From assembly GCA_031549265.1 (NCBI GenBank), contig JAVBQB010000002.1, positions 434,001 through 498,000 of the forward strand: 64,000 nucleotides of DNA, given 5' to 3'. The stretch comes from JAVBQB01 sp031549265 (lineage in GTDB: Bacteria; Bacillota; Clostridia; Oscillospirales; JAVBQB01). The position numbers and the translations under genes are program-made. A model generated the notes under the pieces. The model saw only the letters and a program-made list of their open reading frames with translations. It made no database searches and had not been told where the DNA came from. Shown here in pieces: positions 52,451 through 61,172 of this stretch. Within the stretch, counting starts at the first letter, position 1, and each line of letters opens with the position of its first letter.

Positions 52451-53731
52451 TTAGCTCCAATCTGAAAATACTTTATTAATTGATTCCAGAGTATAGTCGA
52501 TATCGGCGTCAGTGTGCGCAGCGCTGACAAACATCGCTTCGAACTGAGCAGGCGCAATGTATACGCCCTTGTCGAGAAGCGCCGCGAAGAATCTAGCGAA
52601 AGCTCCGGTATCGCTGGTCTTTGCCGTCACAAGCGAAGTGACCTTCTGCGAGGTGAAGAAGATTCCGCAAAGCGAGCCGACACAGGCGACAGTTGCGGCA
52701 ATTCCGTGTCTCGCGGCCGAGTCCTTCATTCCTGAGGCCAGCTTTTCAGCCGTCGCGGCGATATCGCCGTATATCTTGCGGTTGTCGCGCAGATAGCGCA
52801 GCTGGGCAAGTCCCGCCGCCATCGCGACCGGGTTGCCGGAAAGCGTTCCCGCTTGGTAAACGCCGCCGAGCGGCGAAATCAACTCCATGATTTCCGCGCG
52901 CGCGCCGTAGGCCCCGACCGGCATCCCGCCGCCGATTATCTTGCCGAAGGTGACGATGTCGGCGGTGATCGAGTAATATTCCTGCGCGCCACCGGTAGCC
53001 AGACGGAACCCGGTAATGACCTCATCAAAAATGAGCAGCGCCGAGTGCTTGTCGCACAGGTCGCGCAGTCCCTGCAGGAATCCGGGTTCGGGCGGAACGA
53101 GACCCATGTTCGCGGCGACAGGCTCAACGATAACCGCGGCGACCTGACCCGGATTTGAGTCAAAAAGCGATGCGACCGACGCGAGATCGTTATAGCAGGC
53201 GACCAGCGTATGGTCGGCGAGTGACGCGGGAACGCCGAGGCTGTCGGGCATTCCGCCGGTCAGCGCTCCGGAACCGGTCTTTACAAGCATCGAGTCAAAA
53301 TGACCGTGGTAGTTTCCGTCAAACTTGATTATCTTATCACGCCCGGTAAAGCCGCGCGCAAGCCGGACAGCGCTCATTACCGCCTCGGTGCCGCTGTTGA
53401 CCATGCGTATTTTGTCAATGCCGGGAACCATGTCCACAATCAGTTCGGCGATGTCAACCTCAAGCTCGCACGGAGCTCCAAAGCTGAGTCCGTTGCCGAT
53501 AGCGCGCTCGACGGCCTCCCGGATTTCAGGGTGGTTATGGCCGAGGATCATCGGCCCCCACGAGCACACATAGTCGATATAACTGTTGCCGTCCACGTCA
53601 AAAATTCGTGACCCGTCCGCCCTGGAGATAAACCTGGGTACAAGTCCGACTGAACGGAAAGCGCGCACCGGACTGTTGACCCCACCGGGCAGAACCGCTT
53701 GGGCGCGGTCGAATAGCTGCGCAGAATTCAT
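52451..53731 (-). CDS. hemL: Glutamate-1-semialdehyde 2,1-aminomutase
   Basis: PLP enzyme of 426 aa that makes 5-aminolevulinate from glutamate-1-semialdehyde, second step of the C5 route. Blocks NSPVRAFRSVG, NSGTEAVMSAVRLARG, FDEVITGFR and the PLP Lys in TFGKIIGGGMPVGAYG (near 264) are intact. The ATG overlaps the hemB stop as ATGA. Its place in the cob operon ties tetrapyrrole precursor supply to B12 demand. Confidence 0.97.
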   Translation of the reverse strand: MNSAQLFDRAQAVLPGGVNSPVRAFRSVGLVPRFISRADGSRIFDVDGNSYIDYVCSWGPMILGHNHPEIREAVERAIGNGLSFGAPCELEVDIAELIVDMVPGIDKIRMVNSGTEAVMSAVRLARGFTGRDKIIKFDGNYHGHFDSMLVKTGSGALTGGMPDSLGVPASLADHTLVACYNDLASVASLFDSNPGQVAAVIVEPVAANMGLVPPEPGFLQGLRDLCDKHSALLIFDEVITGFRLATGGAQEYYSITADIVTFGKIIGGGMPVGAYGARAEIMELISPLGGVYQAGTLSGNPVAMAAGLAQLRYLRDNRKIYGDIAATAEKLASGMKDSAARHGIAATVACVGSLCGIFFTSQKVTSLVTAKTSDTGAFARFFAALLDKGVYIAPAQFEAMFVSAAHTDADIDYTLESINKVFSDWS

Positions 53732-54711
53732 CCGATATCACCCCTGTCGATTGCCTGAGCAAGCTCGGGCGCAAAGTATGTTATGAGTATATCGGCTCCG
53801 GCTCGAAACAGGCAGACTGCCGATTCGCACATCACGCCGTATTCGTCGATAAAACCAGCCGCCGCCGCCGCTTTGACCATCGAGTATTCGCCGCTGACGC
53901 AGTAAGCCGCGACCGGCAGATCAAAGCTCGACTTAACGTCCCGGATGATGTCCATATAGGCCAGCGCGGGTTTGACGATTAGAATGTCCGCGCCCTGATC
54001 GACATCGAGAGCGGCCTCGCGCATCGCCTCGCGTGAATTGTGATAGTCCATCTGGTATGTTTTCCGGTCTCCGAAAGCGGGGGTTGAATCCACCGCGCTG
54101 CGGAACGGTCCGTAAAAAGACGACGCGTATTTTACGGCGTACGACATAACGGGTACATCCGCAAAACCGCTGCTGTCCAGGGCTGAGCGCATTGACTCAA
54201 CGCGCCCGTCCATCATGTCCGACGGCGCTACCATATCACAACCAGCGCGGGCGTGGGAGAGGGCAATCTTGTCCAGATATTCGAGCGTCAGGTCGTTATC
54301 CACCGTTTGGCCGCTGAGAATGCCGCAGTGGCCGTGTGAGGTGTACTCGCACATGCAGACGTCCGTAATTACATACGCGTCGGGATTTGCGCGCTTAACC
54401 GCGCGGATTCCCTCCTGAACAACGCCGCCGTCATCAAAGCCTGAGGAGCCGCATTCATCTTTTTCAGCGGGCAGGCCAAACAGGATAAACCGGCTGACGC
54501 CCTGCTCTATCGATCTGCCGACCACCTCATCGATTCTGTCCGGACTGACGTGGTATTGGCCGGGCATGGACGGAATCTCGGTATATATGCCGCTGCCCTC
54601 TTTAATAAAAATCGGGTACACAAGCTGATCCTTGGAGACTCTCGTTTCACGGACCATTTTGCGCAGAACGGCGCTGGAACGAAGTCTTCTCGGTCTATTT
54701 GACATTTCCAT
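53728..54711 (-). CDS. hemB: Porphobilinogen synthase
   Basis: Condenses two 5-aminolevulinates to porphobilinogen, 327 aa. The zinc-type Cys cluster VCMCEYTSHGHCG is near residue 118, and the two active-site Lys lie in YAVKYASSFYGPFR near 195 and LIVKPALAYMD near 248. AGAGG is seven bases before the ATG at 54711; a second ATG two codons on is possible. It overlaps cobA/hemD by 17 bases. Confidence 0.98.
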   Translation of the reverse strand: MEMSNRPRRLRSSAVLRKMVRETRVSKDQLVYPIFIKEGSGIYTEIPSMPGQYHVSPDRIDEVVGRSIEQGVSRFILFGLPAEKDECGSSGFDDGGVVQEGIRAVKRANPDAYVITDVCMCEYTSHGHCGILSGQTVDNDLTLEYLDKIALSHARAGCDMVAPSDMMDGRVESMRSALDSSGFADVPVMSYAVKYASSFYGPFRSAVDSTPAFGDRKTYQMDYHNSREAMREAALDVDQGADILIVKPALAYMDIIRDVKSSFDLPVAAYCVSGEYSMVKAAAAAGFIDEYGVMCESAVCLFRAGADILITYFAPELAQAIDRGDIG

Positions 54712-56206
54712 TGTCGTACCTCTCGCGGATAAGTTCGATCATTGAGTCAATCGTCGCCGATTTCGACACAAAGGTTTTAATACCGAGCTTTCGGGCAATC
54801 TCGTCGGTTTGGCGGCCAATGCAAATACCTTTCAGGCTCGAAATATTCAATCCCTCAAATGAGCGGGCAAATCCTTCAACTGTCGAAGCGCTGGTGAAGG
54901 TGACAAAATCAATTTTGCCGCTCTCGATCAGCCGCGAGGTCTCGCTGCTCGCGGTTTCAGGATAGAGCGTGTCGTATATGTGCACGTCGCGGAAGTTGAC
55001 GCCGGACGCCATAAGCCTTTCAGTCAAGACGGGGGTGCCGAGCTTGGCACGGAGGAGCAGGACGCTTTCTCCGTCGCCGAGCAGCGGTATCAGTCCGTTC
55101 GCAAGGTGCTCTGCGTCAAAAATCTCCGGTATGTAGTCAACAAGGATACCGCAGTCGGTTAGGACTTTGGCGGTTTCAGTGCCGATCGCCGCTATTTTGA
55201 TTCCGGCGAGTGAGCGGATATCCTTGCGCATCCCGCGGAGCTTGTCCAAAAAGACGCGAGCGCCGAACGCGCTGGTAAACACCAGCCAGGCATAATCGGA
55301 AATATTGGAAACTGCGAGGTCAAAATCCTCGTTCGGAGATATTTCGTTCAGTCGGATGCACGGGAACTCAATCACGTCCGCGCCAAGCGACATCAGCTTT
55401 GCGCTGAGTGTGCCGCGGTTCTCACGCGGGCGGGTGACCAGAACGCGGCAGCCCTTGAGCGGCTGTTTGGAGAACCAGTCAAACCTGTCGGACAGCGCGC
55501 AGACCTTGCCGACGATGATAACCGAGGGCGGGCAGATTCCGAAAGCCTCCGCGTCAGATGTAAGCTTGCCCAGCGTTGATACGAGCTTGCGCTGGGACGC
55601 AGTCGTTCCGTTTTCAATCATGGCGGCGGGCATATCAGGGCTCATACCGGCGCCGAGCAGTCCGGAGCAGATCATATCCAGAGCGCCGACGCCCATCATG
55701 AAGACCAGCGTGCCATCCAGTCTGTTGAGCGCATCAAAATCTATCGACAGGTCGCCGCCCTCGCGGGCGTGTCCTGTAATGATGTGAACAGACGACGTGA
55801 AGTCGCGGTGGGTGACCGGTATCCCGGCATAAGCGGGGACAGAAATGGAGGCTGTTACGCCGGGGACGACTTCAAAGTCGATGCCGCGTTCGGCTGGTTC
55901 TTCCAGCTCTTCACCGCCGCGCCCGAACAAAAAGGAGTCGCCACCCTTGAGACGGACAACGTTTTTGCCCGCTTCGGCCTTTTCGACCAGAATGCGGTTG
56001 ATATCATGCTGCGGCACGGGATGTTTGCCGCCTGACTTGCCGACGTCAATCTTTTCGGCGGAGTCGGGAATCATCGCCAGCACGCCCGCGCCAACCAACC
56101 GGTCAAAAACGACGACCTCTGCCGTTGCTAAAGCGGCGGCGCCTTTGAGCGTGAGCAAGCCCGGATCACCGGGTCCTGCGCTGACCAGAGTTATTTTGCC
56201 TTTCAT
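54695..56206 (-). CDS. cobA/hemD: Uroporphyrinogen-III C-methyltransferase / uroporphyrinogen-III synthase fusion
   Basis: Bifunctional protein of 503 aa, common in Clostridia. The N-terminal SUMT domain (about 1-240) has VSAGPGDPGLLTLKG, RLKGGDSFLFGRGGEE and PGVTASISVPAYAGIPVTHR and converts uroporphyrinogen III to precorrin-2. The C-terminal HemD domain (about 250-500) cyclises hydroxymethylbilane. Order is methylase then synthase. GGAGG is five bases before the ATG. Confidence 0.97.
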   Translation of the reverse strand: MKGKITLVSAGPGDPGLLTLKGAAALATAEVVVFDRLVGAGVLAMIPDSAEKIDVGKSGGKHPVPQHDINRILVEKAEAGKNVVRLKGGDSFLFGRGGEELEEPAERGIDFEVVPGVTASISVPAYAGIPVTHRDFTSSVHIITGHAREGGDLSIDFDALNRLDGTLVFMMGVGALDMICSGLLGAGMSPDMPAAMIENGTTASQRKLVSTLGKLTSDAEAFGICPPSVIIVGKVCALSDRFDWFSKQPLKGCRVLVTRPRENRGTLSAKLMSLGADVIEFPCIRLNEISPNEDFDLAVSNISDYAWLVFTSAFGARVFLDKLRGMRKDIRSLAGIKIAAIGTETAKVLTDCGILVDYIPEIFDAEHLANGLIPLLGDGESVLLLRAKLGTPVLTERLMASGVNFRDVHIYDTLYPETASSETSRLIESGKIDFVTFTSASTVEGFARSFEGLNISSLKGICIGRQTDEIARKLGIKTFVSKSATIDSMIELIRERYDNGNVK

Positions 56207-56261
56207 GGTTACCTCCAGATTGGGAAATTCGCGCGGTATCGCTGGTGATGTTAAATGTCGG

Positions 56262-57140
56262 TCAGCAGCCGCTCTTCAGTTTAAGCGCCAGTTGCCTGCC
56301 AAGCGCCAGCGCGTTAGCCTTTGAACCGGAGATTGTACCCTTGAACATTGCTCCGGCGTCTTCGTCTATGTACATTCCGCGTATGAAAATCTCGTTGCCG
56401 CTGATTTCGGAAAAAGCTGCCACCGGAGAGGTGCATCCGCCGTCGAGTGCACGGACAAATCCGCGTTCCGCCGCCGCCGAGATTTTTGAGTCCTCGTTGT
56501 CAAACAATTGCAGATAATCGGTATTTTCACCGGCGCGTGCCTGGACGGCAATAATGCCCTGACAAGCGCTGGGAATCATCTCGTCCGGGGTGAAAAGCCG
56601 GCTGATCCTCGCGGCCAATCCCAAACGAACCAGTCCAGCTCCGGCGAGAATGATCGCGCCGTACATACCGGAGTCAAGCTTGGAAAGCCGGGTTGGGACG
56701 TTGCCGCGTAGGGATTCAATGCGCGCTCCCGGATAAAGATCCAGAACCTGGGCAATCCGCCGCTTGCTTGAACAGCCGATAATCTCGATGCCGCTGTCCG
56801 AAACCGCGGCCTGAGGCAGGACTAGCGCGTCGCGGGGATCCTCGCGCTTTGACGCGGCGACTACCGGCAGCTCGGGATTGTCCTCCATCGGCATGTCCTT
56901 GTAGCTGTGTACAGTAATATCGACTGTACCTGCCGTAAGCGCGGCGTCAAGCTCCTTGACAAACAGTCCCTTCCCGCCGACCTCATACAGAGGCTTATCC
57001 AGAATGATGTCGCCTGTGGTCTTCATAGTGACCAGCTCGGTCTTTATGCCGGGGTCAAACCGGCGGATGGCGTCGATGACCATTTCGGCCTGTGTGACAG
57101 CCAGCAGGCTGTCGCGGCTTCCGACTCTGACGGTTCTCAT
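56262..57140 (-). CDS. hemC: Hydroxymethylbilane synthase
   Basis: Polymerises four porphobilinogens, 292 aa. The start RVGSRDSLLAVTQAE, the active-site Asp region in HSYKDMPM, SLRGNVPTRLSKLD and the dipyrromethane-cofactor Cys in LDGGCTSPVAA (near 233) are all seen. The open frame runs 85 codons further upstream inside the neighbouring gene, but the ATG at 57140 has GGAG six bases before it and starts the family similarity. Confidence 0.97.
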   Translation of the reverse strand: MRTVRVGSRDSLLAVTQAEMVIDAIRRFDPGIKTELVTMKTTGDIILDKPLYEVGGKGLFVKELDAALTAGTVDITVHSYKDMPMEDNPELPVVAASKREDPRDALVLPQAAVSDSGIEIIGCSSKRRIAQVLDLYPGARIESLRGNVPTRLSKLDSGMYGAIILAGAGLVRLGLAARISRLFTPDEMIPSACQGIIAVQARAGENTDYLQLFDNEDSKISAAAERGFVRALDGGCTSPVAAFSEISGNEIFIRGMYIDEDAGAMFKGTISGSKANALALGRQLALKLKSGC

Positions 57141-57150
57141 CAAAATCTCC

Positions 57151-58371
57151 TTAAATCGTACTGAGCAAATCGCGGATTTTCGCGGCGGTCTGGACGGTCT
57201 GCTTGTGATCCTCGCCCACCGACACAAGTCCGGCGACAATATCCTCGCCGAACGCGACAGCCGGGAAAAAGAAGCTGCATTCCTCGCGGCAGTCCGCGAC
57301 GCTGACGGGGATGCTCTTGGCCGCGGCGAGCTCCGCAATCTTGTGGTTGGCCTCGCGGTCGTTAGTCGCGGCCAGCACGATGGCGGCTCCCTCAAGGTCT
57401 GCGGGCGAGAATTTGCGCGCTTTATGAATCACCTGCTCGGATTTAGCGATGCGAGCCAACTGCGGCGTCAGCTTGGGGGATACAATCTTGACCTTGGCGC
57501 CGAATTTGAGCAGTGTGCTCACGCGGCGTTGGGCAATCGTACCGCCGCCGAAAACGACCGCGCACTTCCCGTTGAGATCAATGAAAAGCGGGAAGCGGTA
57601 ATGCCGGTCTCGAGTAGGTTCAATATCGAAATGCCGGTTGAGTATATCAATAATCTCTGAGTATTTGTATCCTTTTTCATCCAGCGGGCGGCCTACGACC
57701 AGCGCTTCCGCGCCGTTTGAGATGGCGGCGCTGATTTTCTCGTCGGTGCCACCGGGCGCTCCCGAATCCTTGGTAACCAGATACTTAATCTGCTTGGACT
57801 GGATCATAGCGGCGTTCATCTGCTCGGAAAACGGGCCCTGCATACAGATGATGTTCGACGCCTTGTAGCCGAGCTCAAGCGCCCTTGTCAGCGACTCCGC
57901 GTCCGGGAGGATACGCGCGAAAATGCGCTCATCAAATCCGCGCACCTTGGTAAACTCGTCCAGAGCGCGGCTGCCTGTGGTAAGCAGAATATTACCGGTG
58001 GTAGAATTCAGGTAATTTATAACGTCTTGATATGTTTCAAAAGCCTGCAGATCGCCGGATGCGACCTCGGGGCGGAACAGCCGGTAATAGTGCGCGTTTT
58101 TCTGCTGGCAGGCAGTTTTTACGTTGGACGTAACTGCCGCGGCGTACGGATGAGTTGCGTCAATTACCAGCGATGTCTCATCAATCATGCTCGCGATGGC
58201 GTCGGTGTCCAGCTTACCCTCGTTGACGGTGATTCCTTCCATTTCGGGCAGGACACCGCTGCCGTATTCGGAAGCGACGCAAATAGTCGCCGCAGCGCCG
58301 TTCCTCGACAGATACTGAGCGATTTTGCGCCCCTCCGAGGTGCCGCCGAAAATTATCACGCCGCCGTTCAT
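57151..58371 (-). CDS. cbiJ: Cobalt-precorrin-6A reductase / precorrin-2 dehydrogenase fusion
   Basis: 406-aa protein with two different enzymes in one chain. Residues 1 to about 250 are CbiJ/CobK: IIFGGTSEGRKIA at 6-18, DATHPYA at 71-77, and TKDSGAPGGTDEK near 200. Residues about 258-406 are a siroheme-synthase N-terminal (CysG-N/Met8-like) NAD-binding domain, with VVFGGGTIAQRR at 272-283 and ATNDREANHKIAELA near 337, which oxidises precorrin-2 to sirohydrochlorin. No iron chelatase motif was recognised beyond this. The ATG overlaps the cbiH stop as ATGA. Confidence 0.9.
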   Translation of the reverse strand: MNGGVIIFGGTSEGRKIAQYLSRNGAAATICVASEYGSGVLPEMEGITVNEGKLDTDAIASMIDETSLVIDATHPYAAAVTSNVKTACQQKNAHYYRLFRPEVASGDLQAFETYQDVINYLNSTTGNILLTTGSRALDEFTKVRGFDERIFARILPDAESLTRALELGYKASNIICMQGPFSEQMNAAMIQSKQIKYLVTKDSGAPGGTDEKISAAISNGAEALVVGRPLDEKGYKYSEIIDILNRHFDIEPTRDRHYRFPLFIDLNGKCAVVFGGGTIAQRRVSTLLKFGAKVKIVSPKLTPQLARIAKSEQVIHKARKFSPADLEGAAIVLAATNDREANHKIAELAAAKSIPVSVADCREECSFFFPAVAFGEDIVAGLVSVGEDHKQTVQTAAKIRDLLSTI

Positions 58372-59096
58372 ACGCCCGTATAACCTCTGGGAGTGACCAG
58401 TCGTCCGCCGATCACTTTTGTTGTGCTGTTGCCGATAATAACGGTGGTGAACATGTCGACCTCGTGCGAAACCAGCTCACTTAGTGTGCATATATACTTC
58501 TCCTGGCCTTCGCGTCCGATATTGCGGACGCAGCCGCAGGGGGTATCGCCGCTCCGGTGTTCGAGTATGGTTTCACAGGCGGTTTTAAGGTAATCCTTCC
58601 GCTTTTTGCTGGAGGGATTGTAAAGACAAATTACGAAATCGCCCTGGGAGGCGAGCGACAGACGTTTGGTAATCAGTTCCCACGGAGTGAGCAGATCACT
58701 GAGGCTGATTGCAACAAAATCGTGAGTTATCGGCGCGCCCAGCACCGAACCCGCAGAGCAGGCGGCGGTGATGCCCGGAATAACCTCGATATCCACCTCG
58801 GGATGATCGGCGGCGACCTGAAGCATTACGCCCGCCATGCCGTATACGCCAGCGTCTCCGCTGGAGACCATGGATACGGTCTTGCCCTTGAGGGCGCTGT
58901 TCAGCGCGGCGACGCACCTGTCGACTTCGCGCTTCATCGGGGTCTTGATAATCTCCTTGCCGGTAATGACGTCCTCAATGAGCTTGATATAAACGTCATA
59001 ACCTGCGATGACGTCGCTGGCCCGGATGGCGTCCATAGCCCTGGGGGTTATCTGGTCGATGCCTCCGGGGCCGAGGCCTACAACAAATATCTTCAT
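58368..59096 (-). CDS. cbiH: Cobalt-factor III / precorrin-3B C17-methyltransferase
   Basis: SAM-dependent methylase that contracts the ring in the anaerobic pathway, 242 aa. The tetrapyrrole-methylase start FVVGLGPGGIDQITPRA, SSGDAGVYGMAGVM near 80, PGITAACSAGSVLGAPITHDF and the C-terminal TTVIIGNSTTKVIGGRLVTPRGY identify CbiH/CobJ. The ATG at 59096 has AGGTG seven bases upstream; a GTG two codons earlier overlaps that site. No C-terminal Fe-S extension is present. Confidence 0.96.
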   Translation of the reverse strand: MKIFVVGLGPGGIDQITPRAMDAIRASDVIAGYDVYIKLIEDVITGKEIIKTPMKREVDRCVAALNSALKGKTVSMVSSGDAGVYGMAGVMLQVAADHPEVDIEVIPGITAACSAGSVLGAPITHDFVAISLSDLLTPWELITKRLSLASQGDFVICLYNPSSKKRKDYLKTACETILEHRSGDTPCGCVRNIGREGQEKYICTLSELVSHEVDMFTTVIIGNSTTKVIGGRLVTPRGYTGV

Positions 59097-59119
59097 ATTC
59101 ACGCACCTGTAATAATTAT

Positions 59120-60145
59120 TTATGCCTCACACGAGGAAGGGGCGGACCGCTCGATGGCCTTGTTGATATGGGCAATCTTGTAGTCCAGCCATTCGTAGAA
59201 CTTGTCAATGTTCTCCTCAAAGACTTCGTAAACGTTGGTGAGGTCTATGTTATCGTCTGCGTCCCAGCCGATTTCGTCTATATTGATGCACTTGACGCCG
59301 GTTGCCGCCTCAATTTCGGGATCGATATCGCGGGGCATCGACAGGTCGACCAGCAGCATGGGCTTTTTATCCAGCGCGCTGATCTGCTCCAGCGTCAGAG
59401 TAAAGTGCGGGCTTCTCGTTGCGCTGATGACAATGTCGGCGCCGTCGATATGCTCCAGCCTGTCCTCGTACGGGATGGGTATCGCGCCGTCGGGAACCTG
59501 AACCTCGCCCACCTTGTAGCGCCTGGTGGTGATGTGAACCTTCGCGCCCTTGCAGAGAAGAAGATTTGCCGAGAGCTTTCCCATTTCTCCGGAGCCGATG
59601 ACGACGGCGTTTTTGCCGCAAAGGTCGCCAATTATTTCCGAGGCCATTTCGACAGCCCTCGTTGCGCTGGAAGGCTTGGTCGATTTGGGCATCGCGACTG
59701 TCCTCGCCTTTTTGGCAGCGGTAACAGCCAGACGGAAGGCCGTTTCGAGCACCGAATCGGTGAAGCCTTCCTTTCGAGCCAGATCAATGCTCTCCTTGGT
59801 TTGCGCCAGAATCTGCTCTTCGCCGAAGACGCGCGATTTAATGCCGCAGGCCACTTCAAAAAGGTGCATCAGCGCTTCGCGGTCGGTAAGAATGTGAAAT
59901 TTGTCACGGTGATTTTCGGTACGAACCCCAACAGCGTGGCAGATGGCCTCAGGCAGATCGAACGACTCGGTGGCAGAGATATAAACCTCTGTCCTGTTGC
60001 AGGTCGAAACCACAACGCAACCGGACGGCATGTACCGCCGGGTTATGTCGGACATAACGTTCACAGTGGCATGCGTCGCGAACGAGAAGACTTCACGGTC
60101 GCGTATGCTCGCGGTACTATGATCGATTCCCGCCATAATTATCAA
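59120..60145 (-). CDS. hemA: Glutamyl-tRNA reductase, C-terminally short
   Basis: First enzyme of the C5 pathway, NADPH reduction of glutamyl-tRNA to glutamate-1-semialdehyde. The catalytic domain has GIDHSTASIRDRE and the active Cys in STCNRTEVY, then GEEQILAQ and a Rossmann domain with VIGSGEMGKL. At 341 aa it is some 60-80 residues shorter than typical HemA, ending soon after the region where the dimerisation helix bundle begins. A TTG at 60145 with GGAG eight bases upstream gives the normal N-terminus; the ATG at 60136 lacks a site. It overlaps cbiG by 29 bases. Confidence 0.93.
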   Translation of the reverse strand: MIIMAGIDHSTASIRDREVFSFATHATVNVMSDITRRYMPSGCVVVSTCNRTEVYISATESFDLPEAICHAVGVRTENHRDKFHILTDREALMHLFEVACGIKSRVFGEEQILAQTKESIDLARKEGFTDSVLETAFRLAVTAAKKARTVAMPKSTKPSSATRAVEMASEIIGDLCGKNAVVIGSGEMGKLSANLLLCKGAKVHITTRRYKVGEVQVPDGAIPIPYEDRLEHIDGADIVISATRSPHFTLTLEQISALDKKPMLLVDLSMPRDIDPEIEAATGVKCINIDEIGWDADDNIDLTNVYEVFEENIDKFYEWLDYKIAHINKAIERSAPSSCEA

Positions 60146-61172
60146 AGGAAACACTCCAATCCAGTTTTGCAAGCGCAATTGTAACGCCGTTTTCAGATAG
60201 CTTTGGCTGGAACAGCTGACCGCCGCGCACATAAACCGCCGACCGTTCGCAGACGCTGGAAATACCGGTCACGCTTCGGACAAATTCCGACTCAGTGAAC
60301 TCCCCCTCAGCGCCGGCAAGCTCCTCGGCGCTGAATGTGGTAAAGACGGTGCGGTATTTTTCGGCAAGTCTTAAAAGTCCGGGCTCCCGGGCCTTGATGT
60401 CGATCGAGGCAATGTTGCCGATGCCGTAAGGGGAAATGTTCCGCTCGCCCAGAGCCCGCAAAAAGAGCTTCTCTATGGTTTCGAACGGCGCGTCTTTCCT
60501 GCACCCCATACCGACGTCGATACATTTCGGGATAATATTCAGTGTTGTCACAAAAGGCTTTTTCATGTGGTTGAGAGAAATGCAGATGCCGACCTCGGAC
60601 GAAACATGTTCGGAAATGCCGCGCGGAGGAGCTCCGGTCATCGGGAAATCGCTCTTGATCCCGACCGGCAGGTTTTCGAGTATAGCCGCCGAGATGTGCT
60701 TAATGTTTTCGGGGTTCGCGATGGCGTATCCGTTGGAGACCGCCCAGGTGTCCACAGCGAACTCTTCGTTGATGTCGGTCGCCGTGGTGATGACCTGAGT
60801 GCCGCCGGTAATCTCGGAAATCATGCCGGACAGGCGGTTCGCGCCGCCAATATGGCCGGAGAGTAGCGGGATGACAAACCTGCCCAGTTCGTCCACGCAG
60901 ATGACGGCGGGATCACAGGTTTTGCTGACCACAAAAGGCGCGATAGATCTGACGGCGATACCCAGAGCCCCGATGAACAGCAAAGCGTTATACTGCGCGA
61001 AAGCCATTCTCGACCATTCGGCAAGGCTTGGGTATGTGTTCATGCCAAACAGCTTGGCGTATCTGTCCGGCAAAAAGCCTGTGCAGCCGATCTCGCGGGC
61101 GCGCAGCCCGTCCATCACGGTACGGGCGAGACCGGCTCCGTTTGCGGTGAACGCGATGACGGCGATTTTCAC
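60117..61172 (-). CDS. cbiG: Cobalt-precorrin-5A hydrolase
   Basis: Opens the delta-lactone and releases acetaldehyde during ring contraction, 351 aa. The N-terminal domain (about 1-130) has FIGALGIAVRSIAPFVVSKTCDPAV and LLSGHIGGANRLS. A middle segment and a C-terminal domain follow, with the start of the latter marked by GMGCRKDAPFE. The GTG start overlaps the cbiF stop as GTGA with GAGGCCGAG upstream. Confidence 0.95.
   Translation of the reverse strand: MKIAVIAFTANGAGLARTVMDGLRAREIGCTGFLPDRYAKLFGMNTYPSLAEWSRMAFAQYNALLFIGALGIAVRSIAPFVVSKTCDPAVICVDELGRFVIPLLSGHIGGANRLSGMISEITGGTQVITTATDINEEFAVDTWAVSNGYAIANPENIKHISAAILENLPVGIKSDFPMTGAPPRGISEHVSSEVGICISLNHMKKPFVTTLNIIPKCIDVGMGCRKDAPFETIEKLFLRALGERNISPYGIGNIASIDIKAREPGLLRLAEKYRTVFTTFSAEELAGAEGEFTESEFVRSVTGISSVCERSAVYVRGGQLFQPKLSENGVTIALAKLDWSVSFDNYGGNRS

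Noticed and set aside
57141..57395. Upstream extension of hemC by 85 codons
   Set aside because: Arg/Ser-rich shadow of the preceding gene; ATG 57140 has a ribosome site and starts the family similarity.
59168..60184. Plus-strand open frame of 338 codons opposite hemA
   Set aside because: Antisense shadow of hemA; the protein has no family features and no ribosome-binding site was convincing.
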